The position numbers and the translations under genes are program-made. A DNA stretch of 64,000 bases from Corella eumyota (taxonomy: Eukaryota > Chordata > Ascidiacea > Phlebobranchia > Corellidae): NCBI GenBank assembly GCA_963082875.1, contig OY720101.1, forward strand, positions 14,097,671 to 14,161,670, written 5' to 3'. Under the pieces are notes generated by a model. The model made no database searches. It saw nothing but the letters and a program-made list of their open reading frames with translations, and was not told where the DNA came from. Shown here piece by piece: positions 1 through 13,264 of this stretch (its first letter is position 1; each line of letters opens with the position of its first letter).

Positions 1-330
1 CCTTGGTGTTTTTGCTAAATTTGGCCGAAAATAAAATAAAAATATTTTGGCTATAAGCCATCTTAACGTTTTAAATCTGTTTTTAACAATTTAAAAATCA
101 CGTTTTTTTCAAAAAATAAAATTTATGAAAAAGCGACTCTTGTGCAATATCTTGCAGTAAAAAAATAATTATGAAATTAAAAAAAAAAATTTCTTTGCAC
201 ATTTTGGGGCAAAAAATTCCTTTAAAAACATTTTTTGTAAATATTAATAAAATGGGTTATTTTGACAGTTGCGGTTCTATTGGCATTATCGAAATTTGAT
301 TTTAAATTTTCCATTTTTGAATTTTTTTTT
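1..330. repeat. Partial copy of the ~390-bp repeat that also lies at 13.3-14.5 kb
   Basis: The stretch shares with 13459-14545 the motifs CTAAATTTGGCCGAAAAT, a segment around AACGTTTTAAATCTG, a run AATTTAAAAATCACGTTTTT and the phrase CTTGCAGTAAAAAAATAATT. It is cut by the window edge. Because the same repeat resumes on the far side of the satellite, the satellite and the fold-back element appear to lie inside an older array of this repeat. No coding potential is seen. Confidence 0.7.
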
Positions 331-700
331 TTTTTAGCAAAAAAATTTCTTTAAATCTAATCTAAGTCAAATTAACGTAACATTTTTTTTATAAACGTTG
401 TATAGGCTATGGGTTGTAAATAGTTCAAGTTAAAAATTTTACCTTTGTTTTTTTTTGTCATGTTATTTAGTTATCATGGCATTTGGATTTATATCAGATG
501 ACTTTAAATGGAGGGATTCGAATTAACATTTAAACACTCGAAATTAAGGTATATAAATATAATTTAAAAACAATTACGAAATTTTGTTAAGTGGTCAACT
601 GCAAATGTCTATCTTATGCTTTTAGTTGTGATTTTTTTTGTGGTCAGCGCATTTTTTTTAAATTGACATATCACACCAGTTATATATGTTTATAAATAAA
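331..700. other. AT-rich spacer, nothing recognised
   Basis: Low-complexity AT-rich DNA with poly-A and poly-T runs between the leading repeat and the fold-back element. No open frame, RNA gene or clear repeat was seen. Confidence 0.5.
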
Positions 701-1467
701 CCTTGATCGTTCATCGCCCGCGTTAGCTCAATGGTTAGAGCGCCAGGCTGCAAAGCATCCAACTCGGGTTCGATTCCTCGGTTGGGTATTCTTGAAGAGT
801 CGATGGAACAATGTTTTGAACAAATCTTTCAACCAAGTGTATTCATTTGAATATCTATACAAGTAAACCTCGATCTTTCATTCCCCGCGTTAGCTTAGTG
901 GTTAGAGCGCCAGGCTGCAAAGCATCCAATTCGGGTTCGATTCCTCGGTTGGGTATTCTTGAAGAGTCGATGGAACAATGTTTTGAACAAATCTTTCAAC
1001 CAAGTGTCTACGTTTAAACGAATGTACCCTCCAAAATGCAGAAGATTAGGTGCCGCCACGCTAGCTGGTGTGGAACAGTCGAATACTTGCGAGTCGGCTA
1101 TGCTGGGTTCGGTTCGATACCCAGCTTCGGCAAAGGTGACACGTCGCCGAATAGCTATCGCCGAAGACGATGGGAGCCGAGTCGCCTGTTCGAAGGCGAC
1201 GTAGCGCCTTGTGGGCCCGGGCCCCATGCCGTGCTGGGTATCGAACACAGCATAGCCAACTCACAATGAGTCGACTGTCCACTCCAGCTGTCGTGGCGGC
1301 ACCTTATCGTCTGCATACTCGAGGGTACTTTCGTTCAAACGTGAACACTTCTTGAAAGATTTGTTAAAAACAATGTTTCTACCACTCTTGAAGATGCCCA
1401 AAAGTGGAGTCGAACCGGAGCTAACTGCTTAGTAGTCAAGCGCCTTAACCACTAGGCTAACGGGAAA
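700..1467. mobile_element. GC-rich fold-back element carrying tRNA-like (SINE-type) heads
   Basis: Left arm about 885-1133 and right arm about 1227-1464 are imperfect inverted copies: the left arm reads from GTTAGCTTAGTGGTTAGAGC inward, and the reverse complement of the right arm reads GTTAGCCTAGTGGTTAAGGC, followed in both by AACAAATCTTTCAA, GCAGA, GGTGCCGCCACG and TTCGATACCCAGC. The outer end of each arm is tRNA-like, with an A-box (TTAGCTCAATGG type) and a B-box (GGTTCGATTCC). The left tRNA-like unit is tandemly duplicated with a shift of 167 bp (721 and 888). The centre holds further hairpins (CGTCGCC at 1142-1148 with GGCGACG at 1195-1201) and the palindrome GGGCCCGGGCCC at 1213-1224. 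GC content is far above the surroundings. Open frames here on both strands are by-products of the symmetry. It could be two SINEs joined tail to tail or a fold-back DNA element. Confidence 0.7.
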
Positions 1468-1509
1468 GATGAAAATGCACCCTTTATTTGTAATGATATT
1501 TAATTACGC

Positions 1510-4500
1510 ACTAATTAAACACAAAATAAAAATTAGCTTTAACTTTTTTTCTATTAAAAATTTTAACGAAATGTTTTATCTTGAATGTTAATTAGGCCAA
1601 TTCGCGTTTAATAAAATAAAAAATTTTGGGTTTTAAAATTTCATAAATTTTTAATAAAAGTGTCATAACTTTTATGAATATTAATATTTTTGAAAAATAT
1701 TTCGTAAACACGTTTATTAGACCTATGAAGTTCTAACAAAACAAATATTTTTTGATTTGAAATTTTTTATTTTTTTTAAATTTGCATGTAATATCATAGG
1801 CCAAAATAACACGTGACCTAATTAAACACAAAATAAAAATTAGCTTTAACTTTTTTTCTATTAAAAATTTTAACGAAATGTTTTATCTTGAATGTTAATT
1901 AGGCCAATGCACGTCTAATAAAATATAAAATTTTGGGTTTTGAAATTTCATAAATTTTTAATAAAAGTGTCATAACTTTTATGAATATTAATATTTTTGA
2001 AAAATATTTCGTAAACACGTTTATTAGACCTATGCAGTTCTAACAAAACAAATATTTTTCGATTTGAAATTTTTATTTTTTTTTTCAAAAAAATTTGTAT
2101 GTAATAAATTTCATAGGCCAAAATAACACGTGACCTAATTAAACACAAAATAAAAATTAGCTTTAACTTTTTTTCTATTAAAAATTTTAACGAAATGTTT
2201 TATCTTGAATGTTAATTAGGCCAATGCGCTTCTAATAAAATATAAAATTTTGGGTTTTGAAATTTCATAAATTTTTAATAAAATTGTCATAACTTTTATG
2301 AATATTAATATTTTTGAAAAATATTTCGTAAACACGTTTATTAGACCTATGTAGTTCTAACAAAACAAATATTTTTTTATTTGAAATTATTTTATTTTTT
2401 TTTTTAAATTTGTATGTAATATCATAGGCCGAAATAACACGTGACCTAATTAAACACAAAATAAAAATTAGCTTTAACTTTTTTTGTATTAAAAATTTTA
2501 ACGAAATGTTTTATCTTGAATGTTAATTAGGCCAATGCGCTTCTAATAAAATATAAAATTTTGGGTTTTGAAATTTCATAAATATTTATTAAAATTGTCA
2601 TAACTTTTATGAATATTAATATTTTTGATAAATATTTCGTAAACACGTTTATTAGACCTATGCAGTTCTAACAAAACAAATATTTTTCGATTTGAAATTT
2701 TTAATTTTTTTTAAAAAATTTGTATGTAATATCATAGGCCGAAATAACACGTGACCTAATTAAACACAAAATAAAAATTAGCTTTAACTTTTTTTCTATT
2801 AAAAATTTTAACGAAATGTTTTATCTTGAATGTTAATTAGGCCAATGCGCGTCTAATAAAATATAAAATTTTGGGTTTTGAAATTTCATAAATTTTTAAT
2901 AAAAGTGTCATAACTTTTATGAATATTAATATTTTTAAAAAATATTTCGTAAACACGTTTGTTAGACCTATGCAGTTCTAACAAAACAAATGTTTTTTGA
3001 TTTGAAATTTTTTATTTTTTAAAAAAAAATTTATATGTAATATCATAGGCCGAAATAACACGTGACCTAATTAAACACAAAATAAAAATTAGCTTTAACT
3101 TTTTTTCTATTAAAAATTTTAACGAAATATTTTATTTTGAATGTTAATTAGGCCAATGCGCGTCTAATAAAATATAAAATTTTGGGTTTTGAAATTTCAT
3201 AAATTTTTAATAAAAGTGTCGTAACTTTTATGAATATTAATATTTTTGAAAAATATTTCGTAAACACGTTTATTAGACCTATGCAGTTCTAACAAAACAA
3301 ATATTTTTCGATTTGAAATTTTTATTTTTTTTTTCAAAAAAATTTGTATGTAATAAATTTCATAGGCCAAAATAACACGTGACCTAATTAAACACAAAAT
3401 AAAAATTAGCTTTAACTTTTTTTCTATTAAAAATTTTAACGAAATGTTTTATCTTGAATGTTAATTAGGCCAATGCGCGTCTAATAAAATATAAAATTTT
3501 GGATTTTGAAATTTCATAAATTTTTAATAAAAGTGTCATAACTTTTATGAATATTAATATTTTTGAAAAATATTTCGTAAACACGTTTATTAGACCTATG
3601 CAGTTCTAACAAAACAAATATTTTTTGATTTGAAATTTTTTATTTTTTTTCAAAAAAATTTGTATGTAATAATATCATAGGCCAAAATAACACGTGACCT
3701 AATTAAACACAAAATAAAAATTAGCTTAAACTTTTTTTCTATTAAAAATTTTAACGAAATGTTTTATCTTGAATGTTAATTAGGCCACTGCGCGTCTAAT
3801 AAAATATAAAATTTTGGGTTTTGAAATTTCATAAATTTTTAATAAAAGTGTCATAACTTTTATGAATATTAATACTTTTGAAAAATATTTCGTAAACACG
3901 TTTATAAGACCTATGCAGTTCTAACAAAACAAATGTTTTTTGATTTGAAATTTTTTATTTTTTAAAAAAAAATTTATATATAATATCATAGGCCGAAATA
4001 ACACGTGACCTAATTAAACACAAAATAAAAATTAGCTTTAACTTTTTTTCTATTAAAAATTTTAACGAAATATTTTATTTTGAATGTTAATTAGGCCAAT
4101 GCGCGTCTAATAAAATATAAAATTTTGGGTTTTGAAATTTCATAAATTTTTAATAAAAGTGTCGTAACTTTTATGAATATTAATATTTTTGAAAAATATT
4201 TCGTAAACACGTTTATTAGACCTATGCAGTTCTAACAAAACAAATATTTTTTGATTTGAAATTTTTTATTTTTTTAAAAAAAATTTGTATGTAATATCAT
4301 AGGCCAAAATAACACGTGACCTAATTAAACACAAAATAAAAATTAGCTTTAACTTTTTTTCTATTAAAAATTTTAACGAAATGTTTTATCTTGAATGTTA
4401 ATTAGGCCAATGCACTTCTAATAAATTATAAAATTTTGGGTTTTGAAATTTCATAAATTTAAAAAAAAGTGTCATAACTTTTATGAATATTAATATTTTT

Positions 4501-7500
4501 GAAAAATATTTTGTATACACGTTTATTAGACCTATGCAGTTCTAACAAAACAAATATTTTTCGATTTGAAATTTTTAATTTTTTAAAAAAAAATTTGTAT
4601 GTAATATCATAGGCCGAAATAACACGTGACCTAATTAAAAACAAAATAAAAATTAGCTTTAACTTTTTTTCTATTAAAAATTTTAACGAAATGTTTTATC
4701 TTGAATGTTAATTAGGCCAATGCGCGTCTAATAAAATATAAAATTTTGGGTTTTGAAATTTCATAAATTTTTAATAAAAGTGTCATAACTTTTATGAATA
4801 TTAATATTTATGAAAAATATTTGGTAAACACGTTTATTAGACCTATGCAGTTCTAAAAAAACAAATATTTTTCGATTTGAAATATTTTATTTTTTTTTCA
4901 AAAAAATTTGTATGTAATAAATATCATAGGCCAAAATAACACGTGACCTAATTAAACACAAAATAAAAATTAGCTTTAACTTTTTTTCTATTAAAAATTT
5001 TAACGAAATGTTTTATCTTGAATGTTAATTAGGCCAATGCGCGTCTAATAAAATATAAAATTTTGGATTTTGAAATTTCATAAATTTTTAATTTAAGTGT
5101 CATAACTTTTATGAATATTAATATTTTTAAAAAATATTTCCTAAACACGTTTATTAGACCTATGCAGTTCTAACAAAACAAATATTTTTTGATTTGAAAT
5201 TTTTTATTTTTTTTCAAAAAAATTTGTATGTAATATCATAGGCCAAAATAACACGTGACCTAATTAAACACAAAATAAAAATTAGCTTTAACTTTTTTTC
5301 TATTAAAAATTTTAACGAAATGTTTTATCTTGAATGTTAATTAGGCCACTGCGCGTCTAATAAAATATAAAATTTTGAGTTTTGAAATTTCACAAATTTT
5401 TAATAAAAATGTCATAACTTTTATGAATATTAATATTTTTGAAAAATATTTCGTAAACACGTTTATAAGACCTATGCAGTTCTAACAAAACAAATGTTTT
5501 TTGATTTGAAATTTTTTATTTTTTAAAAAAAAATTTATATGTAATATCATAGGCCGAAATAACACGTGACCTAATTAAACACAAAATAAAAATTAGCTTT
5601 AACTTTTTTTCTATTAAAAATTTTAACGAAATATTTTATTTTGAATGTTAATTAGGCCAATGCGCGTCTAATAAAATATAAAATTTTGGGTTTTGAAATT
5701 TCATAAATTTTTAATAAAAGTGTCGTAACTTTTATGAATATTAATATTTTTGAAAAATATTTTGTAAACACGTTTATTAGACCTATGCAGTTCTAACAAA
5801 ACAAATATTTTTTGATTTGAAATTTTTTATTTTTTTAAAAAAAATTTGTATGTAATATCATAGGCCAAAATAACACGTGACCTAATTAAACACAAAATAA
5901 AAATTAGCTTTAACTTTTTTTCTATTAAAAATTTTAACGAAATGTTTTATCTTGAATGTTAATTAGGCCAATGCACTTCTAATAAATTATAAAATTTTGG
6001 GTTTTGAAATTTCATAAATTTAAAAAAAAGTGTCATAACTTTTATGAATATTAATATTTTTGAAAAATATTTTGTATACACGTTTATTAGACCTATGCAG
6101 TTCTAACAAAACAAATATTTTTCGATTTGAAATTTTTAATTTTTTAAAAAAAAATTTGTATGTAATATCATAGGCCGAAATAACACGTGACCTAATTAAA
6201 AACAAAATAAAAATTAGCTTTAACTTTTTTTCTATTAAAAATTTTAACGAAATGTTTTATCTTGAATGTTAATTAGGCCAATGCGCGTCTAATAAAATAT
6301 AAAATTTTGGGTTTTGAAATTTCATAAATTTTTAATAAAAGTGTCATAACTTTTATGAATATTAATATTTATGAAAAATATTTGGTAAACACGTTTATTA
6401 GACCTATGCAGTTCTAAAAAAACAAATATTTTTCGATTTGAAATATTTTATTTTTTTTTCAAAAAAATTTGTATGTAATAAATATCATAGGCCAAAATAA
6501 CACGTGACCTAATTAAACACAAAATAAAAATTAGCTTTAACTTTTTTTCTATTAAAAATTTTAACGAAATGTTTTATCTTGAATGTTAATTAGGCCAATG
6601 CGCGTCTAATAAAATATAAAATTTTGGATTTTGAAATTTCATAAATTTTTAATTTAAGTGTCATAACTTTTATGAATATTAATATTTTTAAAAAATATTT
6701 CCTAAACACGTTTATTAGACCTATGCAGTTCTAACAAAACAAATATTTTTTGATTTGAAATTTTTTATTTTTTTTCAAAAAAATTTGTATGTAATATCAT
6801 AGGCCAAAATAACACGTGACCTAATTAAACACAAAATAAAAATTAGCTTTAACTTTTTTTCTATTAAAAATTTTAACGAAATGTTTTATCTTGAATGTTA
6901 ATTAGGCCACTGCGCGTCTAATAAAATATAAAATTTTGAGTTTTGAAATTTCATAAATTTTTAATAAAAATGTCATAACTTTTATGAATATTAATATTTT
7001 TGAAAAATATTTCGTAAACACGTTTATAAGACCTATGCAGTTCTAACAAAACAAATATTTTTTGATTTGAAATTTTTTATTTTTTAAAAAAAAAATTGTA
7101 TGTAATATCATAGGCCGAAATAACACGTGACCTAATTAAACACAAAATAAAAATTAGCTTTAACTTTTTTTCTATTAAAAATTTTAACGAAATGTTTTAT
7201 CTTGAATGTTAATTAGGCCACTGCGCGTCTAATAAAATATAAAATTTTGGGTTTTGAAATTTCATAAATTTTTAATAAAAGTGTCATAACTTTTATGAAT
7301 ATTAATATTTTTGAAAAATATTTCGTAAACACGTTTATTAGACCTATGCAGTTCTAACAAAACAAATATTTTTCGATTTGAAATTTTTTATTTTTTTTTT
7401 TTTTAAATTTGTATGTAATATCATAGGCCGAAATAACACGTGACCTAATTAAACACAAAATAAAAATTAGTTTTAACTTTTTTTCTATTGAAAATTTTAA

Positions 7501-10500
7501 CGAAATGTTTTATCTTGAATGTTAATTAGGCCAATGCGCTTCTAATAAAATATAAAATTTTGGGTTTTGAAATTTCATAAATTTTTAATAAAAGTGTCAT
7601 AACTTTTATGAATATTAATATTTTTGAAAAATATTTCGTAAACACGTTTATTAGACCTATGTAGTTCTAACAAAACAAATATTTTTTGATTTGAAATTTT
7701 TTATTTTTTTTCAAAAAAATTTGTATGTAATATTATAGGCCGAAATAACACGTGACCTAATTAAAAACAAAATAAAAATTAGCTTTAACTTTTTTTCTAT
7801 TAAAAATTTTAACGAAATGTTTTATCTTGAATGTTAATTAGGCCAATGCGCTTCTAATAAAATATAAAATTTTGGGTTTTGAAATTTCATAAATTTTTAA
7901 TAAAAGTGTCGTAACTTTTATGAATATTAATATTTTTGAAAAATATTTCGTAAACACGTTTATTAGACCTATGCAGTTCTAACAAAACAAATATTTTTTG
8001 ATTTGAAATTTTTTATTTTTTTAAAAAAAATTTGTATGTAATATCATAGGCCAAAATAACACGTGACCTAATTAAACACAAAATAAAAATTAGCTTTAAC
8101 TTTTTTTCTATTAAAAATTTTAACGAAATGTTTTATCTTGAATGTTAATTAGGCCAATGCACTTCTAATAAATTATAAAATTTTGGGTTTTGAAATTTCA
8201 TAAATTTAAAAAAAAGTGTCATAACTTTTATGAATATTAATATTTTTGAAAAATATTTTGTATACACGTTTATTAGACCTATGCAGTTCTAACAAAACAA
8301 ATATTTTTCGATTTGAAATTTTTAATTTTTTAAAAAAAAATTTGTATGTAATATCATAGGCCGAAATAACACGTGACCTAATTAAAAACAAAATAAAAAT
8401 TAGCTTTAACTTTTTTTCTATTAAAAATTTTAACGAAATGTTTTATCTTGAATGTTAATTAGGCCAATGCGCGTCTAATAAAATATAAAATTTTGGGTTT
8501 TGAAATTTCATAAATTTTTAATAAAAGTGTCATAACTTTTATGAATATTAATATTTATGAAAAATATTTGGTAAACACGTTTATTAGACCTATGCAGTTC
8601 TAAAAAAACAAATATTTTTCGATTTGAAATATTTTATTTTTTTTTAAAAAAATTTGTATGTAATAAATATCATAGGCCAAAATAACACGTGACCTAATTA
8701 AACACAAAATAAAAATTAGCTTTAACTTTTTTTCTATTAAAAATTTTAACGAAATGTTTTATCTTGAATGTTAATTAGGCCAATGCGCGTCTAATAAAAT
8801 ATAAAATTTTGGATTTTGAAATTTCATAAATTTTTAATTTAAGTGTCATAACTTTTATGAATATTAATATTTTTAAAAAATATTTCCTAAACACGTTTAT
8901 TAGACCTATGCAGTTCTAACAAAACAAATATTTTTTGATTTGAAATTTTTTATTTTTTTTCAAAAAAATTTGTATGTAATATCATAGGCCAAAATAACAC
9001 GTGACCTAATTAAACACAAAATAAAAATTAGCTTTAACTTTTTTTCTATTAAAAATTTTAACGAAATGTTTTATCTTGAATGTTAATTAGGCCACTGCGC
9101 GTCTAATAAAATATAAAATTTTGAGTTTTGAAATTTCACAAATTTTTAATAAAAATGTCATAACTTTTATGAATATTAATATTTTTGAAAAATATTTCGT
9201 AAACACGTTTATAAGACCTATGCAGTTCTAACAAAACAAATGTTTTTTGATTTGAAATTTTTTATTTTTTAAAAAAAAATTTATATGTAATATCATAGGC
9301 CGAAATAACACGTGACCTAATTAAACACAAAATAAAAATTAGCTTTAACTTTTTTTCTATTAAAAATTTTAACGAAATATTTTATTTTGAATGTTAATTA
9401 GGCCAATGCGCGTCTAATAAAATATAAAATTTTGGGTTTTGAAATTTCATAAATTTTTAATAAAAGTGTCGTAACTTTTATGAATATTAATATTTTTGAA
9501 AAATATTTTGTAAACACGTTTATTAGACCTATGCAGTTCTAACAAAACAAATATTTTTTGATTTGAAATTTTTTATTTTTTTAAAAAAAATTTGTATGTA
9601 ATATCATAGGCCAAAATAACACGTGACCTAATTAAACACAAAATAAAAATTAGCTTTAACTTTTTTTCTATTAAAAATTTTAACGAAATGTTTTATCTTG
9701 AATGTTAATTAGGCCAATGCACTTCTAATAAATTATAAAATTTTGGGTTTTGAAATTTCATAAATTTAAAAAAAAGTGTCATAACTTTTATGAATATTAA
9801 TATTTTTGAAAAATATTTTGTATACACGTTTATTAGACCTATGCAGTTCTAACAAAACAAATATTTTTCGATTTGAAATTTTTAATTTTTTAAAAAAAAA
9901 TTTGTATGTAATATCATAGGCCGAAATAACACGTGACCTAATTAAAAACAAAATAAAAATTAGCTTTAACTTTTTTTCTATTAAAAATTTTAACGAAATG
10001 TTTTATCTTGAATGTTAATTAGGCCAATGCGCGTCTAATAAAATATAAAATTTTGGGTTTTGAAATTTCATAAATTTTTAATAAAAGTGTCATAACTTTT
10101 ATGAATATTAATATTTATGAAAAATATTTGGTAAACACGTTTATTAGACCTATGCAGTTCTAAAAAAACAAATATTTTTCGATTTGAAATATTTTATTTT
10201 TTTTTCAAAAAAATTTGTATGTAATAAATATCATAGGCCAAAATAACACGTGACCTAATTAAACACAAAATAAAAATTAGCTTTAACTTTTTTTCTATTA
10301 AAAATTTTAACGAAATGTTTTATCTTGAATGTTAATTAGGCCAATGCGCGTCTAATAAAATATAAAATTTTGGATTTTGAAATTTCATAAATTTTTAATT
10401 TAAGTGTCATAACTTTTATGAATATTAATATTTTTAAAAAATATTTCCTAAACACGTTTATTAGACCTATGCAGTTCTAACAAAACAAATATTTTTTGAT

Positions 10501-13068
10501 TTGAAATTTTTTATTTTTTTTCAAAAAAATTTGTATGTAATATCATAGGCCAAAATAACACGTGACCTAATTAAACACAAAATAAAAATTAGCTTTAACT
10601 TTTTTTCTATTAAAAATTTTAACGAAATGTTTTATCTTGAATGTTAATTAGGCCACTGCGCGTCTAATAAAATATAAAATTTTGAGTTTTGAAATTTCAT
10701 AAATTTTTAATAAAAATGTCATAACTTTTATGAATATTAATATTTTTGAAAAATATTTCGTAAACACGTTTATAAGACCTATGCAGTTCTAACAAAACAA
10801 ATATTTTTTGATTTGAAATTTTTTATTTTTTAAAAAAAAAATTGTATGTAATATCATAGGCCGAAATAACACGTGACCTAATTAAACACAAAATAAAAAT
10901 TAGCTTTAACTTTTTTTCTATTAAAAATTTTAACGAAATGTTTTATCTTGAATGTTAATTAGGCCACTGCGCGTCTAATAAAATATAAAATTTTGGGTTT
11001 TGAAATTTCATAAATTTTTAATAAAAGTGTCATAACTTTTATGAATATTAATATTTTTGAAAAATATTTCGTAAACACGTTTATTAGACCTATGCAGTTC
11101 TAACAAAACAAATATTTTTCGATTTGAAATTTTTTATTTTTTTTTTTTTTAAATTTGTATGTAATATCATAGGCCGAAATAACACGTGACCTAATTAAAC
11201 ACAAAATAAAAATTAGTTTTAACTTTTTTTCTATTGAAAATTTTAACGAAATGTTTTATCTTGAATGTTAATTAGGCCAATGCGCTTCTAATAAAATATA
11301 AAATTTTGGGTTTTGAAATTTCATAAATTTTTAATAAAAGTGTCATAACTTTTATGAATATTAATATTTTTGAAAAATATTTCGTAAACACGTTTATTAG
11401 ACCTATGTAGTTCTAACAAAACAAATATTTTTTGATTTGAAATTTTTTATTTTTTTTCAAAAAAATTTGTATGTAATATTATAGGCCGAAATAACACGTG
11501 ACCTAATTAAAAACAAAATAAAAATTAGCTTTAACTTTTTTTCTATTAAAAATTTTAACGAAATGTTTTATCTTGAATGTTAATTAGGCCAATGCGCTTC
11601 TAATAAAATATAAAATTTTGGGTTTTGAAATTTCATAAATTTTTAATAAAAGTGTCATAACTTTTATGAATATTAATATTTTTGAAAAATATTTCGTAAA
11701 CACGTTTATTAGACCTATGTAGTTCTAACAAAACAAACATTTTTTGATTTGAAATTTTTTATTTTTTTTTAAAAAAATTTGTATGTATTATCATAGGCCG
11801 AAATAACACGTGACCTAATTAAACACAAAATAAAAATTAGCTTTAACCTTTTTTCTATTAAAAATTTTAACGAAATGTTTTATCTTGAATGTTAATTAGG
11901 CCAATGCGCGTCTAATAAAATATAAAATTTTGGGTTTTGAAATTTCATAAATTTTTAATAAAAGTGTCATAACTTTTATGAATATTAATATTTTTGAAAA
12001 ATATTTCGTAAACACGTTTATTAGACCTATGCAGTTCTAACAAAACAATAATTTTTTGATTTGAAATTTTTATTTTTTTTTTCAAAAAAATTTGTATTTA
12101 ATATCATAGGCCGAAATAACACGTGACCTAATTAAACACAAAATAAAAATTAGCTTTAACTTTTTTTCTATTAAAAATTTTAACGAAATGTTTTATTTTG
12201 AATGTTAATTAAGCCAATGCACGTCTAATAAAATATAAGATTTTGGGTTTTGAAATTTCATACATTTTTAATAAAAGTGTCATAACTTTTATGAATATTA
12301 TTATTTTTGAAAAATATTTTGTAAACACGTTTATTAGACCTATGAAGTTCTAACAAAACAAATATTTTTTTATTTGAAATTTTTTTTTTTTTCAAAAAAA
12401 TTTGTATGTAATATCATAGGCCGAAATAACACGTGACCTAATTAAACACAAAATAAAAATTTGCTTTAACTTTTTTTCTATTAAAAATTTTAACGAAATG
12501 TTTTATTTTGAATGTTAATTAAGCCAATGCACGTCTAATAAAATATAAGATTTTGGGTTTTGAAATTTCATAAATTTTTAATAAAAGTGTCATAACTTTT
12601 ATGAATATTAATATTTTTGAAAAATATTTCGTAAACACGCTTATTAGACCTATGCAGTTCTAACAAAACAATAATTTTTTGATTTGAAATTTTTATTTTT
12701 TTTTCAAAAAAATTTGTATTTAATATCATAGGCCGAAATAACACGTGACCTAATTAAACACAAAATAAAAATTAGCTTTAACTTTTTTTCTATTAAAAAT
12801 TTCAACGAAATGTTTTATTTTGAATGTTAATTAAGCCAATGCACGTCTAATAAAATATAAGATTTTGGGTTTTGAAATTTCATAAATTTTTAATAAAAGT
12901 GTCATAACTTTTATGAATATTATTATTTTTGAAAAATATTTCGTAAACACGTTTATTAGACCTATGCAGTTCTAACAAAACAAATATTTTTCGATTTAAA
13001 ATTTTTTATTTTTTTTTTTTTTAAATTCGTATGTAATATCATCATAGGCCGAAATAACACGTGACCAA
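1510..13068. repeat. Tandem satellite, about 37 units of ~312 bp, with higher-order repeats
   Basis: The anchor CTAATTAAACACAAAATA recurs about every 307-319 bp from 1511 to 12748, giving about 37 units. Each unit contains TTAGCTTTAACTTTTTTTCT, GTTAATTAGGCCAATGC, the palindrome AATATTAATATT and, at its end, CATAGGCC followed by AACACGTGACC with an E-box (CACGTG). Unit length differences come mostly from A/T runs. Variant units recur in register: a variant with AATTTAAAAAAAAGTG sits at 4459, 6020, 8206 and 9766, i.e. steps of about 1560 bp (5 units) nested in a block of about 3747 bp (12 units). Short frames of about 61 residues appear on the minus strand in these units but vary with the indels and have no gene-like context. 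Confidence 0.95.
8067..11813. repeat. Second copy of a 12-unit (~3.75 kb) higher-order block
   Basis: This block matches 4322-8066 unit for unit, including rare variants such as AATTTAAAAAAAAGTG at 8206 and 9766 (4459 and 6020 in the first block), TTAATTTAAGTGTC, and the unit with TTAGTTTTAACTTTTTTTCT and TCTATTGAAAATTT. The first units of each block are themselves repeated after five units. This implies at least two rounds of segmental amplification. The last units of the blocks differ slightly, so the exact borders are uncertain by a unit. Confidence 0.8.
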
Positions 13069-13264
13069 CGAAAAATAATTTCTAATTAAAGTAATGAGTT
13101 AGATTTATATAACAAAATAATGTAATATAATAAAGGAAGATATTTATATACAAAAATTTAAGATATATATTTTCTATATTTATGTATAATAGTAATAAAC
13201 TTATTAAAATAGTACTACAAAAAATTACAGAACTTCTTTATATTCTAAACTAATCTTTTTAAAA

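Noticed and set aside
718-953. Two apparent tRNA genes with good A- and B-boxes
   Set aside because: The acceptor ends do not pair and the T-stem is mismatched, so these are tRNA-like SINE heads, not functional tRNAs. The same holds for 1393-1465.
895-1355. Open frames of 60-117 residues on both strands
   Set aside because: They lie within the GC-rich fold-back element, where few stop codons are expected; no splice or start context supports them.
1948-9951. Repeated minus-strand open frames of 61-66 residues inside the satellite
   Set aside because: They recur because the unit recurs, shift with A/T-run indels, lack any gene context and encode low-complexity sequence.
1510-13068. Regular spacing suggesting a CRISPR array
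   Set aside because: The ~312-bp units are contiguous and homologous throughout, with no short repeat/unique spacer alternation, and the genome is eukaryotic.
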